In this document: piece by piece, positions 1-9,946 of the stretch
Layout: every line of letters starts with the position of its first letter
Numbering within the stretch: the stretch's first letter is position 1
Assembly: GCA_025642075.2 (NCBI GenBank)
Contig: JAODUO010000186.1
Span: forward strand, 1 to 64,000
Length of the DNA: 64,000 bases
Origin: Ridgeia piscesae
Taxonomy: Eukaryota; Annelida; Polychaeta; Sabellida; Siboglinidae
Direction: 5' to 3'
Notes under the pieces: generated by a model
What the model was told of the DNA's origin: nothing
Seen by the model: only the letters and a program-made list of their open reading frames with translations
The model's database searches: none
Translations under genes and position numbers: made by a program

Positions 1-442
1 TTAACGTTGCCCTTAATGCAATAAGGTTTCACATGTTTCGACCTAATAAAAACAATGCTTACAACAACGTGTTGACCTTTTCTTTAATTTATTAAAATAT
101 TGTATCTGGACCATGCGCAATTTATACAAACACGAATTAAAAAAACTACCAAAGCTGAGCATTAAAGCAATGTTTATATATTTTTGTATAGCCTTACCCT
201 GCGTATTAAGGTTGATTTTTACTATTTAGATAAATGTACATTTAAAAGTGTTGTGATACGACAATGCCGTTGTGCGAGTTGAAGGAAATTTAATTAAAGT
301 TCTGCTCCGCCTTCACCCACCTTAAATGTCATGGTGCTGGTTCACGCACGGGTAATCTAGTCGTAGTGACAAGCCATCAATTGATACCTTCTCGACGACT
401 TTCAATGTAATTCATGTTGTCAGCAACATCAGTTCTTCCAAA
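1..442. other. AT-rich intergenic DNA
   Basis: I see no coding exon, RNA gene or repeat that I can name here. Confidence 0.5.
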
Positions 443-607
443 TTAAACCAATACTTAGAATGTTTTCAGTCGAGAACAAGTTAAATGCGCTTCTTTGGGG
501 TTTGACTTGCTCAGCGCAACATAATCGGCACATCCCGTGGTCGTTCGACAGACAGCCACACGTGCGCGGACAGCCAGTGTCTGCCACGCCCCACGACAGT
601 CGCCCGG
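443..607 (+). repeat. Left arm of a ~165-bp inverted repeat
   Basis: This segment matches the reverse complement of 1826-1984. Shared blocks include TTTGACTTGCTC, GCGCAACATAATCGGCACAT and GTTCGACAGACA. Similarity fades gradually at the inner edge. The two arms enclose about 1.2 kb, which could be a non-autonomous DNA transposon with long terminal inverted repeats, or two inverted copies of one interspersed repeat. The open frame crossing it (460-909) runs into an AT microsatellite and looks like chance. Confidence 0.6.
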
Positions 608-784
608 TAAAACATTACGAAACCCTGAAGGGAGCGCCAGCGACCGATGTCGCTTCGATCGGCGCAGAAACTTGTCTCTTTTTTCGGCCGAATCGTTTCA
701 CACCTAGAAGTGCTGACCCAGGGAATATGATGGGGGCAACCGGAACGTGTTTACAAACACGCCGAACGCTGAGAAAATTGTGTG

Positions 785-785
<1 letters not shown>

Positions 786-853
<68 letters not shown>
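786..853. repeat. (AT)n microsatellite
   Basis: Uninterrupted AT dinucleotide run, inside the region enclosed by the inverted repeat. Confidence 0.95.
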
Positions 854-859
<6 letters not shown>

Positions 860-1825
860 ATTGTTTGCAGTTACTTTATATACTTTGCAACTTGACGCAC
901 ATACAGTAGTCCCCTTCTTATATGGCCCCCCTCATCATCGGCCACCAGGATTATACGGCCACATTTTCATTGCAATAGCGTTTTCTAAGACAAACTACCT
1001 CTAACCAGCGGCCACCCGGCTAACGCAGCCAATGGTCAGGGTTGGATGAAGAATCTTCCCATCTCCAGCCAATCGGTAGTCGAATATTGCAATCTTTAAT
1101 CACAAATAAAAAACAAATGAAGTGGGCCTACCATACACATTCGTCGTTCTTGGCAAAATACCATATACACGGTATTGTTGCAATGTTAGATCTTTCGAAT
1201 GTTGAGAAGGTACAGTGTGCATAAAACGAGTGGTCAGGTTGCCTTGAAACAGGGGCATTGATCGATGGTTCCCCTCATCAGAGGTCATCCGCATTATACG
1301 GTTTTTGTTGTTCGCAATTATTTTTTTACTGTTGCTCCTAATCCCCATACCATGCATTGCATGCACATAGTATAATCAAAATACATCTGCAATAATGCTG
1401 AACACAAAACAACAACGATATGTAGTTATTATGATATCAAAACTGTCCCATTACGAAGACATCATTTTGGTATTGTCAGGTATCGATCGCGTGCTAAATG
1501 ATTCACGAACAATTCAACTGTGTAGAAGTCAGTGACAAACAACTGCGAACGTAGAGAACACGAGTGGTAGAATGGTGTGGAGTGGTAGAAATTGCCGCTG
1601 CGGATGTTAAGGGATGGAAGAAGACGAGAAGGTGGATTGTGCATTTGATACCTGTTCGCGGCGAGTTACAACTCCACAATATCTAGCACAGACCGTCTAT
1701 GTGGTGTCGACACTTCAGATTCAAAACATGTATAGCCTATAGGATACGTTATTCTAAAATACAGACATCGCGCGGGCTACATTGCAAAGGCCCAGGAGGA
1801 CAATTACCTTCAATCCACCCTAAAT

Positions 1826-1984
1826 CCGTCTATTGACTCTAGGTCGTGACAAAGACTGGCTGTCTCCGCACATGTCTGTCGAACAATCATGGGATGTGCC
1901 GATTATGTTGCGCGGAGCAAGTCAAACCTCAAAGAATCGCATTGAGCATGTTCTCAACGGATACAATTCTAAGTAATGGTTTAA
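1826..1984 (-). repeat. Right arm of the ~165-bp inverted repeat
   Basis: Reverse-complement partner of 443-607; read on the minus strand it carries the same core GCGCAACATAATCGGCACAT followed by a GTTCGACAGACA block. The arms differ by scattered substitutions, so the element is not recent. Confidence 0.6.
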
Positions 1985-2159
1985 CAGCCATATATATCTA
2001 CTAAAATATGCCTGCCCAAGGTGATCGTGGCCATTATTGTGTCCGGCATATCATTTTGTTGAATTTATCACACACAATTACAGAGGTTGTTCATTCACCC
2101 GATTGATCCGATGTTCTCTCACCCGTCTCTGGAACATTGCATTAAAACCTGAGCTGTTT

Positions 2160-2960
2160 TTTCTCTGGGTCTCTAATTACCCTCCAGGGAGACCGGTGAC
2201 TGCTTTCTGGGTCTCAAGTCACCCTCCAGTGGGACCAGTGACTGTTCTCTGGGTCTGTAAGTCACCCTCCAGTGAGATCAGTGACTGCTCTCTGGGTCTC
2301 AAAGTTACCCTCCAGTGTGACCGGTGACTGCTCTCTGGGTCTCTAAGTCACCCTGCAGTGAGACCGGTGACTGCTCTCTGGGTCTCTAAGGCACCGTCTA
2401 GTGAGACCAGTGACTGTTCTCTGGGTCTCTAAGTCACCCTCCAGTGAGTCCAGTGACTGTTCTCTGGGTCTCTAAGTCACCCTCTAGTGAGACCAGTGAC
2501 TGTTCTCTAGGTCTGTAATTTCCAAAACCAATTTTTTTTTCCCCTCCGGTGAGACCAGTGACTGTTCTCTGGGTCTGTAATTCACCCTCCAGTGAGTCCA
2601 GTGACTGCTCTCTAGGTCTGTAATTCACTCTCCAGTGAGACCAGTGACTGTTCTCTAGATCTGTAATTCACCCTCCGGTGAGACCAGTCACTGCTCTCTA
2701 GGTCTGTAATTCACCCTCCGTGAGACTAGTGACTGTTCTCTAGGTCTGTAATTCACCCTCCGGTGAGACCAGTGACTGTTCTCTGGGTCTCTACGTCACC
2801 CTCAAGTTAGACCAGTGACTGCTCTCTGGGTCCCTAAAGTCACCCTCCAGTTAGACCAGTGACTGCTCTCTGGGTATCTAAGTCACCCTCCAGTTAGACC
2901 TGTGACTGCTCCCTGGGTCTCTAATTCACCCTCCAGTGAGACCAGTGACTGCTCTCTGAG
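2160..2960. repeat. ~43-bp minisatellite
   Basis: About 18-19 tandem copies of a ~42-43-bp unit built on CTGGGTCTCTAAGTCACCCT followed by CCAGTGAGACCAGTGACTG. Units vary by substitutions and small indels (CTCTAGGTCTGTAATTC is a common variant in the middle of the array). Short open frames on both strands (2037-2327, 2434-2628) are by-products of the repetition. Confidence 0.9.
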
Positions 2961-3115
2961 TTGGAAGCCCTTGACCTGGCTGTGGGACGGCAGAATGTAT
3001 GCATAAAACAACTAAGCAATAAATTACGGAGTATTTGATACCTCCGCTGTTTGTGAAATTACTAAAAATCGCTAGGAACAAACGATTTTTACGCGAATGA
3101 GTGGACGGAGCAGCT

Positions 3116-3475
3116 TTAACGTGAGGAATTATTCAGCATGTGATTTGTAACAGGAAGTATGTTGTGGCAAACGTCGGAAAATGAACATCGCTGGATATTG
3201 CAGTCAACTTGGCCAGCTTCGGTGATATTGCCAATAAAACTTTTTTTGAAGTAGGATGTACTGTTTACCATTTCAGCATATTTTTAAAATTGCGAACATT
3301 GTTATAGGTTTGCTGAAGCAATTAAACAAAGTATAGTGGGCAGTGTACCTTCGGAAATGTTGTCTCTTGTTGTTCGTATTAATATTATATAAACATCTAA
3401 CAAGCGTAAACATATTGCTGATATCTTCAACTACACATACTTTGTCATTCCAGAAGCCAATCTTCAGGAGGTTTT

Positions 3476-3478
<3 letters not shown>
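3116..3478 (+). repeat. Duplicated fragment of NT5C3 (intron plus exon end)
   Basis: Nearly identical, in the same orientation, to 10187-10604, which spans the last NT5C3 intron and the 3' end of the penultimate coding exon. The copy ends in the last ~36 coding bases (the minus-strand reading still resembles NLLKIGF.NDK) and keeps the splice donor, then breaks into a TA microsatellite. It lacks a ~75-bp segment found in the gene copy (10423-10497) and keeps ~11-17 bp that the gene copy has lost between two AAACAT motifs. It is a partial segmental duplication and cannot encode an enzyme. Confidence 0.85.

Positions 3479-3509
<31 letters not shown>
3478..3509. repeat. (TA)n microsatellite
   Basis: TA run that forms the right-hand breakpoint of the NT5C3 fragment copy. 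Confidence 0.9.
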
Positions 3510-3513
<4 letters not shown>

Positions 3514-5308
3514 GTTTTCTTGGTTATCGGATAGGCCCCTCCAATGCAAAATACTGGCTACGCCACTGCGAATATAGTCTTCCCAGGGAAGTCAGGATGC
3601 CATTCGATTGGTTTGCTAGCTATAGAGTAAAGTGCAAAGCGCTTTGGGCAATCCTGAGCCGAAGATTCGATACTACGCTATGTAAGAACTTATCTAAGCT
3701 TACCTTTCATTACCCCAATTAATACAGGAGGTTGCATGCAAGCATGTAGAATGGTTGGTCAAATTAATGTGAGTGCTTGTACGACATTATATGGGGAGGT
3801 TGTTCCATCTGAATCAGGGTTTATGTGTTGTCTATGCATCGCATTCCAGCGTTAATTTATGAATGTCATGGCAACAAAGAGATTCCGTGAGTTTGTTTAT
3901 GTGCAGTTAGTTACCCGCTAAAGGCGCAGGTAGTATTATTGGCTTTATTTTAATTTATTAATAAGAATATTTACGTAGATATTATATAGAATCGTTTATG
4001 ACTATACAGGCGTACCATAACTGGTGTACGTGTCCTCTGTTTGTCATGTGACCAGAATTCATCAAACCTGACGGCGCATATATGGTATTTGTGCTTACGC
4101 AAAGTCCGTTTTACATGTCAATAGCGGTATAATATAAACTGCAGTGATAACTAGATATGTTAATGTGCGAAAACGACGATGCTGGACACAATTTATTATA
4201 TTTTAGTTACTTAGGAATTATATCGACGGTCTCCGTGGTCGAGCGATAATATGGCATTGTTAATTTTTAAGATGCATCACCACAAGCCAGGGGTTGTTGC
4301 ACTGCGCTACAGTAGGCTACCCCTGCGTGATTGTCTAAGCGAAACGTGGAATTGAAAGGAATCGAACTATAAAATTATAACAATTAACTTCACCAGTCGC
4401 TACTATACGAAGACTTCGTCGAAGTCCTACGTTAGCCGTGGCTACAGCTCGAATACTTACTGACTTATCCTCTTCGTCCCCAGTGGGACATAAGGCTACC
4501 ACGGTGTACTGTGGGCCGCATATTCGTGGACGACAACGTGTCTTTTTAATACTGATGTTTAATAACACCGTAAAAACTGCGAACAGAAATTACAAACTAT
4601 TATTTAACTACTAACAATAACTCTAATACATGTGTCGTATAACATACTATTCTAAAGTACATGAATACATTGGCTCAGTAACACACCAGTTACTAAAACA
4701 AAGCAGTTGTACTAACACAATGACCAAGTGTATACATACATGTACATGTGATAATACATATCCATTGCTAATCTCTTGTAAAATACTACAATAACATCGT
4801 AGTCCCTATATGCAAGTTCAACGCATACAGTAACTTAATTGATATTAAAGGATAGATTGCATCCTGTCTAAACACACTAAAATGCAATATCATACGCTCA
4901 TACAAAGATCTACATGTGTGGTACACTCCAGCATATATCCAGTTAGTCTTACTGTTGACAGTAATATCAATTCTAAATTATGGAAAACAATGCAATAATA
5001 CTAATAATAATACATTGAAAATGACCATGAATTATTCCTTATCTTAATTACATACCTCGTTCCGCCTATGCAGCTTGGTATTCATCTTTTATCTCTCTTT
5101 CTACATGTATGTTGAATCTGCCTTCTGATAGTGTTGTAGGCAGGGGCGTCAATCCGATTTTAGCAAGGGGAGAGGGACTAATTACTTGTCTGATGGAATG
5201 TGTTCCTACTCTACTTAAGTCACACATTTTAATATGAATGGCTTAAAGTGCTAATACATGCACATTAGGTTAATATTCATCTAAAAGATAAACAAAGTGT
5301 AACAATAA
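3510..5308. other. Intergenic DNA without recognised features
   Basis: AT-rich sequence. The short open frames show no family resemblance or credible splice-site framing. Confidence 0.5.
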
Positions 5309-5430
5309 TCAATACAATACACATCTTGGGGTAACGTTGGAGATACTTTCTTTATGCATTCTCAGGACGTGTCCTAGCCATCTCAGTCGACGGCGTTTAA
5401 TTTCCAGGACAGCATTAATTGTTGCAGCCA
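5309..5430 (-). pseudogene. LINE ORF2 C-terminal relic (RTE-like)
   Basis: The minus-strand translation contains EIKRRRLRWLGHVLRMHKE. This block (RRLRWLGHVLR followed by a short charged stretch) is typical of the region after reverse transcriptase in RTE-type and related LINE ORF2 proteins. No reverse transcriptase motifs remain next to it, so it is a 5'-truncated fragment. Clade assignment rests on this short block only. Confidence 0.55.
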
Positions 5431-6660
5431 GTCTTCTTGTGGAGCAGCAACAGCTCGAATACCCGCCCAAAATTGAAATCGAATACACGACTGGTGTGAA
5501 TATCAATATAATGACCCATTTGCATCCTAACCTAAATATTGTAACTCGGGCAGCGTGTGGCTGAAATCACCCAAAATAATGTCACATGACGGGGGCCGAC
5601 CTTGTGGACGATTTCATTGGCCGACATAGGGATGTCCCAGGGTTAGTGAAGGCCGGCACTGACGTACTCAGCCGCAGCGACCCCTGGCGCGTGAGGATGT
5701 GGGCGTACATTCGTGTAAAATCCGGCCGGACCCATCTCAATTTTGTTTGCCTTTTTGGCACTTTGCTGATTCCGGACAATATTTTTAAACACAATTAAAT
5801 ATGCCTTGGCTTAATGACGTGGGAACTAATTTCATTTTGCGGGACTGAAACACCGCCGACGCATGGCACAGATCACTGTATTAGTGGCCATGTTAATGTT
5901 TTGTAAGATTTAAAGGAAACTACTTAATAAAAAAATGAAATATCCACAAAGTCACTGCAATCAGGTCACTGGTACGCTGGTAAAATTTCGTAAAAATCAC
6001 CTACCTCTGGCTCTTTAAATGCAAGGATGTGTGCTGCCCGTCAATACTTACATATTATAGAATCAGCGTCATCTCTTCATCTAGTAATGTTTTACCAACT
6101 TCACAAGTGCTCAGAATAATGGAATAATATTAATCGTGGCGCTCCCTGACCAATACTACTGTACATAAATTGCAGCCCTGGTCACACTGTCTGTATGCCT
6201 GTTATACATCCTGAGAGAACAAGAAGATGTTTGAAGAAAATGTGAAGAGGCGCTGTCGAAAAACTCTACAACATGTACACCCTTTATGCAGGATATGTTG
6301 TTGTCTCCACACAAAAAACATGCCGCAAATCATACACGCTACACTGGGCTGTTAGTTTATGCTGGGTCGTGCAGAACAGAAATTGTCGCCGACATGTAAT
6401 ACTTTGCAAACGTGGAACTCGCAATAACTGGTGGCATTGGTAAAAACATGCGACCCGCACAAAGTGAATATGACAGAGGTCGACAGGGTTGTAGTACAAC
6501 AGATACTTGAAATGCACCTCGATGCCCCAGCCCTCCAACTGACAACAACCGGCTGACGACGGATAAAAATGAAGTTTCAAATCGTCCATTCTCTGCCTCG
6601 CTTCCAGAAATGTGAAATTCTCCAGAAATGTGGAAGTGTAGGACTTCCACGCTGATCGCC
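5431..6660. other. Intergenic DNA without recognised features
   Basis: Overlapping open frames at 5582-5798 on both strands and at 6284-6662 on the minus strand have no motif I recognise. I see nothing else supportable. Confidence 0.45.
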
Positions 6661-6666
6661 AAGACT

Positions 6667-6885
6667 TGCTTACCTGGGTACCTTCCGTGTTGTCTGTGGA
6701 TTTGCAGTCCCGTTAGTCTAACTCGGTACGTAGAGTTGTCAGTCAGTTGTGAACATATTTATAATGCGCACGGAACCCCGGGGACTGGGCACATTTATAA
6801 ACTCTCGGCCCCTGCTGGTCAGTGCCGGTGGCTGACCAGGTCCAGCACAGTGGGAATTCCCCTGCCAGTTCCACCATCTGCGTGG
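6667..6885 (+). repeat. Interspersed repeat, copy 1 (pair with 44.8 kb)
   Basis: Shares ordered blocks with 44757-44935: CTTCCGTGTTGTCTGTG, GTCTAACTC(G/A)GTACGTAG, GTCAGTCAGT, CGCGGAACCCC-like sequence, GGTCCAGCACA and CTGCCAGTTCC. Copies are diverged and differ by indels. The family is unidentified. This copy lies about 600 bp upstream of the phytochelatin synthase coding exon and could overlap its promoter or leader. Confidence 0.7.
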
Positions 6886-7476
6886 ACTACCATAATATGC
6901 TTACGTTACAATCAACATTATGCGCGAAACCCCCGTCACGCCTTGTCTTTGCCAAACAATGTTGATAACGGTTAAATATGTGAATTATATTACCTCTGCA
7001 GCATTGCATCTCCTAGAACAGACATTACTAACACACGTGACACTTCAACAAGTTTCCCTTAAGTTTTTGTCGTGAAGATATTCTTTTGAAAAAAGAATTT
7101 CAACAAAATATACAACGAAAAGTACATGCTCAAGGCAGCCATATTGTTAAATGCTTGACAGAGTTTTCTAGGCAACTTGGATACATCAATTTACCTGTAT
7201 CAAGCAACTTATAATCGGTTTTATGAGACGCAAGTTGGCCACCACTACAAGCTGATAAAATAAGCGTTGTGATAGGTGTAGTATTGATAAACATTTCAAA
7301 AACAGTGTTTTTATATGTATAACTATAATATACATATTGTAAATCTTCCTTCCTGAATCGCGGTAATGTTGCTGCATACTTCTCATTGAAGCGAGACAGA
7401 AACATCAGCACAACGATGTTTTCCGTCGTAGACGAGATTGTCATGGTTCAAAAATCTTACATTTTCTGTTTTCCAG

Positions 7477-8184
7477 ATGTCGCGCCTTGTAGATTTGGCG
7501 TCTCCCGAAGGCCAGAGTCTGCTGGTCGAAGTCAAACAGGATGACATCTTCTATCACCCGTGCATAGAGCAGGTATTCAGCAAGCAGATAAGTCGGCGAA
7601 ACTGCGCGCTACAGAGTGCTGCCATACTGCTGAACGCGTTTTACTTGGCGACACTTTCACCCGCGTCCTCCCATACTAACGGCAGTACCGACATCCCGAA
7701 ATGCACCGCGGCCGGGCAACTTCCGTTCGCCGAAGAGAGGATGCTGGAGGCGAAAGGAGCGCGGGATGTGACGTCACTGGAAAAGGTGGATGCGCGCGGC
7801 GCGACCCTCGATGAGATGTGTCGTATTATGGCGGCACACGGCTGCCAGGCGGAGAGACACTACGCTACGGAGTCGTCGGTCGAGTCCTTTCGTGAGAAAT
7901 GCAAGAGCGCACTCGGAACGAGTCACGGTGGCGTCATCGTGAACTACCACATGGCGACCCTGGGGCAGGGTACATTCGGCGGCCATCACAGCCCCCTGGG
8001 TGCCTACCACCCGCGGGAGGACCGCTTCCTGTTGTGGGACACGTGGCCCGATACACAGGTTTGCTGGGCGAGGACCGACGACTTGTTCCGTGCCATGGAC
8101 ACCGTCGACACACAAAGCAACGCTTCCCGTGGCTTCTGCATAGTGTATAATTGCACATACCCAGAGCAACAGACGGGACATTGA
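7477..8184 (+). CDS. PCS: Phytochelatin synthase (glutathione gamma-glutamylcysteinyltransferase)
   Basis: A 235-residue protein matching the N-terminal catalytic domain of phytochelatin synthases, papain-like (clan CA) enzymes that transfer gamma-Glu-Cys between glutathiones to make metal-binding phytochelatins in the cytosol. Visible landmarks: SPEGQSLLVE near the N terminus; nucleophile Cys43 in SRRNCALQSAAILLNAF; F.EERMLE; GATLDEMCRIMAAHGCQAE; VIVNYH; His170 in GGHHSPLGAYH; Asp188 in LLWDTW; and the closing AMDTVD.....RGF block. Cys43, His170 and Asp188 align with the family triad. The start is the ATG directly after a splice-acceptor-like TTTTCTGTTTTCCAG, so an upstream non-coding leader exon is likely; the in-frame codons before it lie in the intron. 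The coding region has no intron and lacks the variable Cys-rich C-terminal half of plant enzymes. Usual family members carry a PxYCG-like nucleophile loop; this one has RRNCAL. It is clearly more GC-rich than its surroundings. Confidence 0.87.
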   Translation: MSRLVDLASPEGQSLLVEVKQDDIFYHPCIEQVFSKQISRRNCALQSAAILLNAFYLATLSPASSHTNGSTDIPKCTAAGQLPFAEERMLEAKGARDVTSLEKVDARGATLDEMCRIMAAHGCQAERHYATESSVESFREKCKSALGTSHGGVIVNYHMATLGQGTFGGHHSPLGAYHPREDRFLLWDTWPDTQVCWARTDDLFRAMDTVDTQSNASRGFCIVYNCTYPEQQTGH

Positions 8185-8895
8185 ACTGAAAAGTAACAAT
8201 AGGGCGTGTAAGTCTCGCGCGCGAAAACGAGGCTGGGGGCAGTTGGGTGCAGGAAGTCCATATTCTCCATGTTAACACATAGAACTTTGTTTTTGGTTGT
8301 AATAATCGAACTGTTCCCAAATAGCGTATTTCAGTTATATTGTCCGAAGGATTATTACAACCAGAAGCAATGGAACACTTTGCCGGTGACAATGATCACG
8401 GAAATCATGCATTTTAATCGATTATTATGGTAGTTGCCATGGCATTAGCGGCAAGTACTGATGTTTGGCGATCTTGACTAATAATGAAGAGTGCCAGTTT
8501 TCGCGCAGTACAATCTGTTTGGGGCAAACGTATACATGTGTTATGATTATGGGCATTTAGACAACTTGTCAGATGTAAGTGCTTATCGAAACCACAACGT
8601 ACAGCAATGTAAAATGCCAATCCCGTAAGACACATACGGCCTAAAATCGTGTCTGTTATCTGCACTATGTAAATCGCTATATGTCTGTGATAGTGTGGTA
8701 AACTCAATCTTAAATCAGACATTTAAGATAAGAAAGGTATAACACAAGATATTTATGACCTGGTTTTCCTAGTATTTACCAGTCGGAAGCTACAACTGTC
8801 ATCCATCGTTATAGCATTATTCTTGTGTCCAGTCCCCAATCAGCTCCAGTCGCACGGAGTCTCGCCATGTATCATGACCCACGTACAAGCCCTAT

Positions 8896-8901
8896 AATAA
8901 A
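8896..8901 (+). terminator. Candidate poly(A) signal for PCS
   Basis: AATAAA about 710 bp after the PCS stop codon and the first canonical plus-strand hexamer I noticed there. It lies about 270 bp from the candidate poly(A) signal of the convergent NT5C3 gene. Confidence 0.4.
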
Positions 8902-9169
8902 ATTTCTCAATAGGCGATTTTGATGTATTAATATATTTAACCATTTGTAATTTTAATGTACCTGTTGTAGTGGTCAACCTCTGGTGGAGATCTTCTTAAT
9001 CGTTCTGGGCAACCGTACACAACTTGTCTTCGTGAAACTACACACAGTACATTTGATACTCCTTGTTTAAAACATGTCATCAACGACACTAGATTGTGGC
9101 TATAGTGGGCGCTACCCGTAAATTTGTGACGACAATGAGAACAGTAGCAAGATTAGGCTGTCGTAATAC

Positions 9170-9175
9170 TTTATT
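9170..9175 (-). terminator. Candidate poly(A) signal for NT5C3
   Basis: AATAAA on the minus strand about 770 bp beyond the NT5C3 stop codon. The interval 9176-9946 would then be 3'UTR. A small plus-strand open frame inside it (9494-9718) has no recognisable homology. Confidence 0.4.
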
Positions 9176-9946
9176 GGCTTTGGTACATCACGTGCAAGCC
9201 CTGAAGACAGTGGTGAGTAACAAGAAACTAATGCTGCTGTATCTGGAAATATAAACCCTGCTAAAAGCAACCAAAAGAGGGCGATATCATGTACATTTCA
9301 CACATGGGTATGGGATGTAAAACATTTCAAACAATCACTTGCATTTGCTAGACTGCAACAATACACCGTCACTGTATTCTGCTGGAAGATCACATCAAAA
9401 AGGATTATAAACTGATCAGCAGTCGTACATATGCAGGGAATACGTTAAGCCAAATTCCCTCACAGGAAATGTCATAGTTCCGGGAGATTAGCCTTGCCTC
9501 AGGACGCATGTGCTATGAATGGCAAGATGGTTTTTATGGTTTATAGTACAAAAAGCAATGCTTGCGCAGCAAACATTTCAGATACACTTGGCCGTTTCTA
9601 TGAACAAATTGCCATCTGCAAAACCAGCAGCTGTTATGGCAGTTTTGTGCAATGTCACCGTATGCAATCTGTGTCATCGATGACCCGTGTACTAACAATG
9701 GCGACCGCAATTACCTAGTTTATCACTGGTCGCTAGCTTTGGTTTTAGTGTCCACCGAACAGTGCAGCTGACGAAGGAAACAACTCAGCTGCCCATTGAA
9801 AAATACTGTTAGTAATGGGAACACGGAATATATTATTCCGAGTCCCGCGGTGACAGTTTATTCACTGCTGGTGTTGAACGTAGCGAGTTGTGCGTAGTGA
9901 AGTGTGGAGAACGCCTGGATGTGAGATCGGGTGTTCGGTGCAGCTG

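Noticed and set aside
460..909. 149-residue plus-strand frame
   Set aside because: It crosses one arm of an inverted repeat and ends in Tyr-Ile from an AT microsatellite.
7438..7476. Upstream Met as the PCS start
   Set aside because: The 13 codons before 7477 overlap a pyrimidine tract and CAG acceptor, so they are intronic. The domain begins right after 7477.
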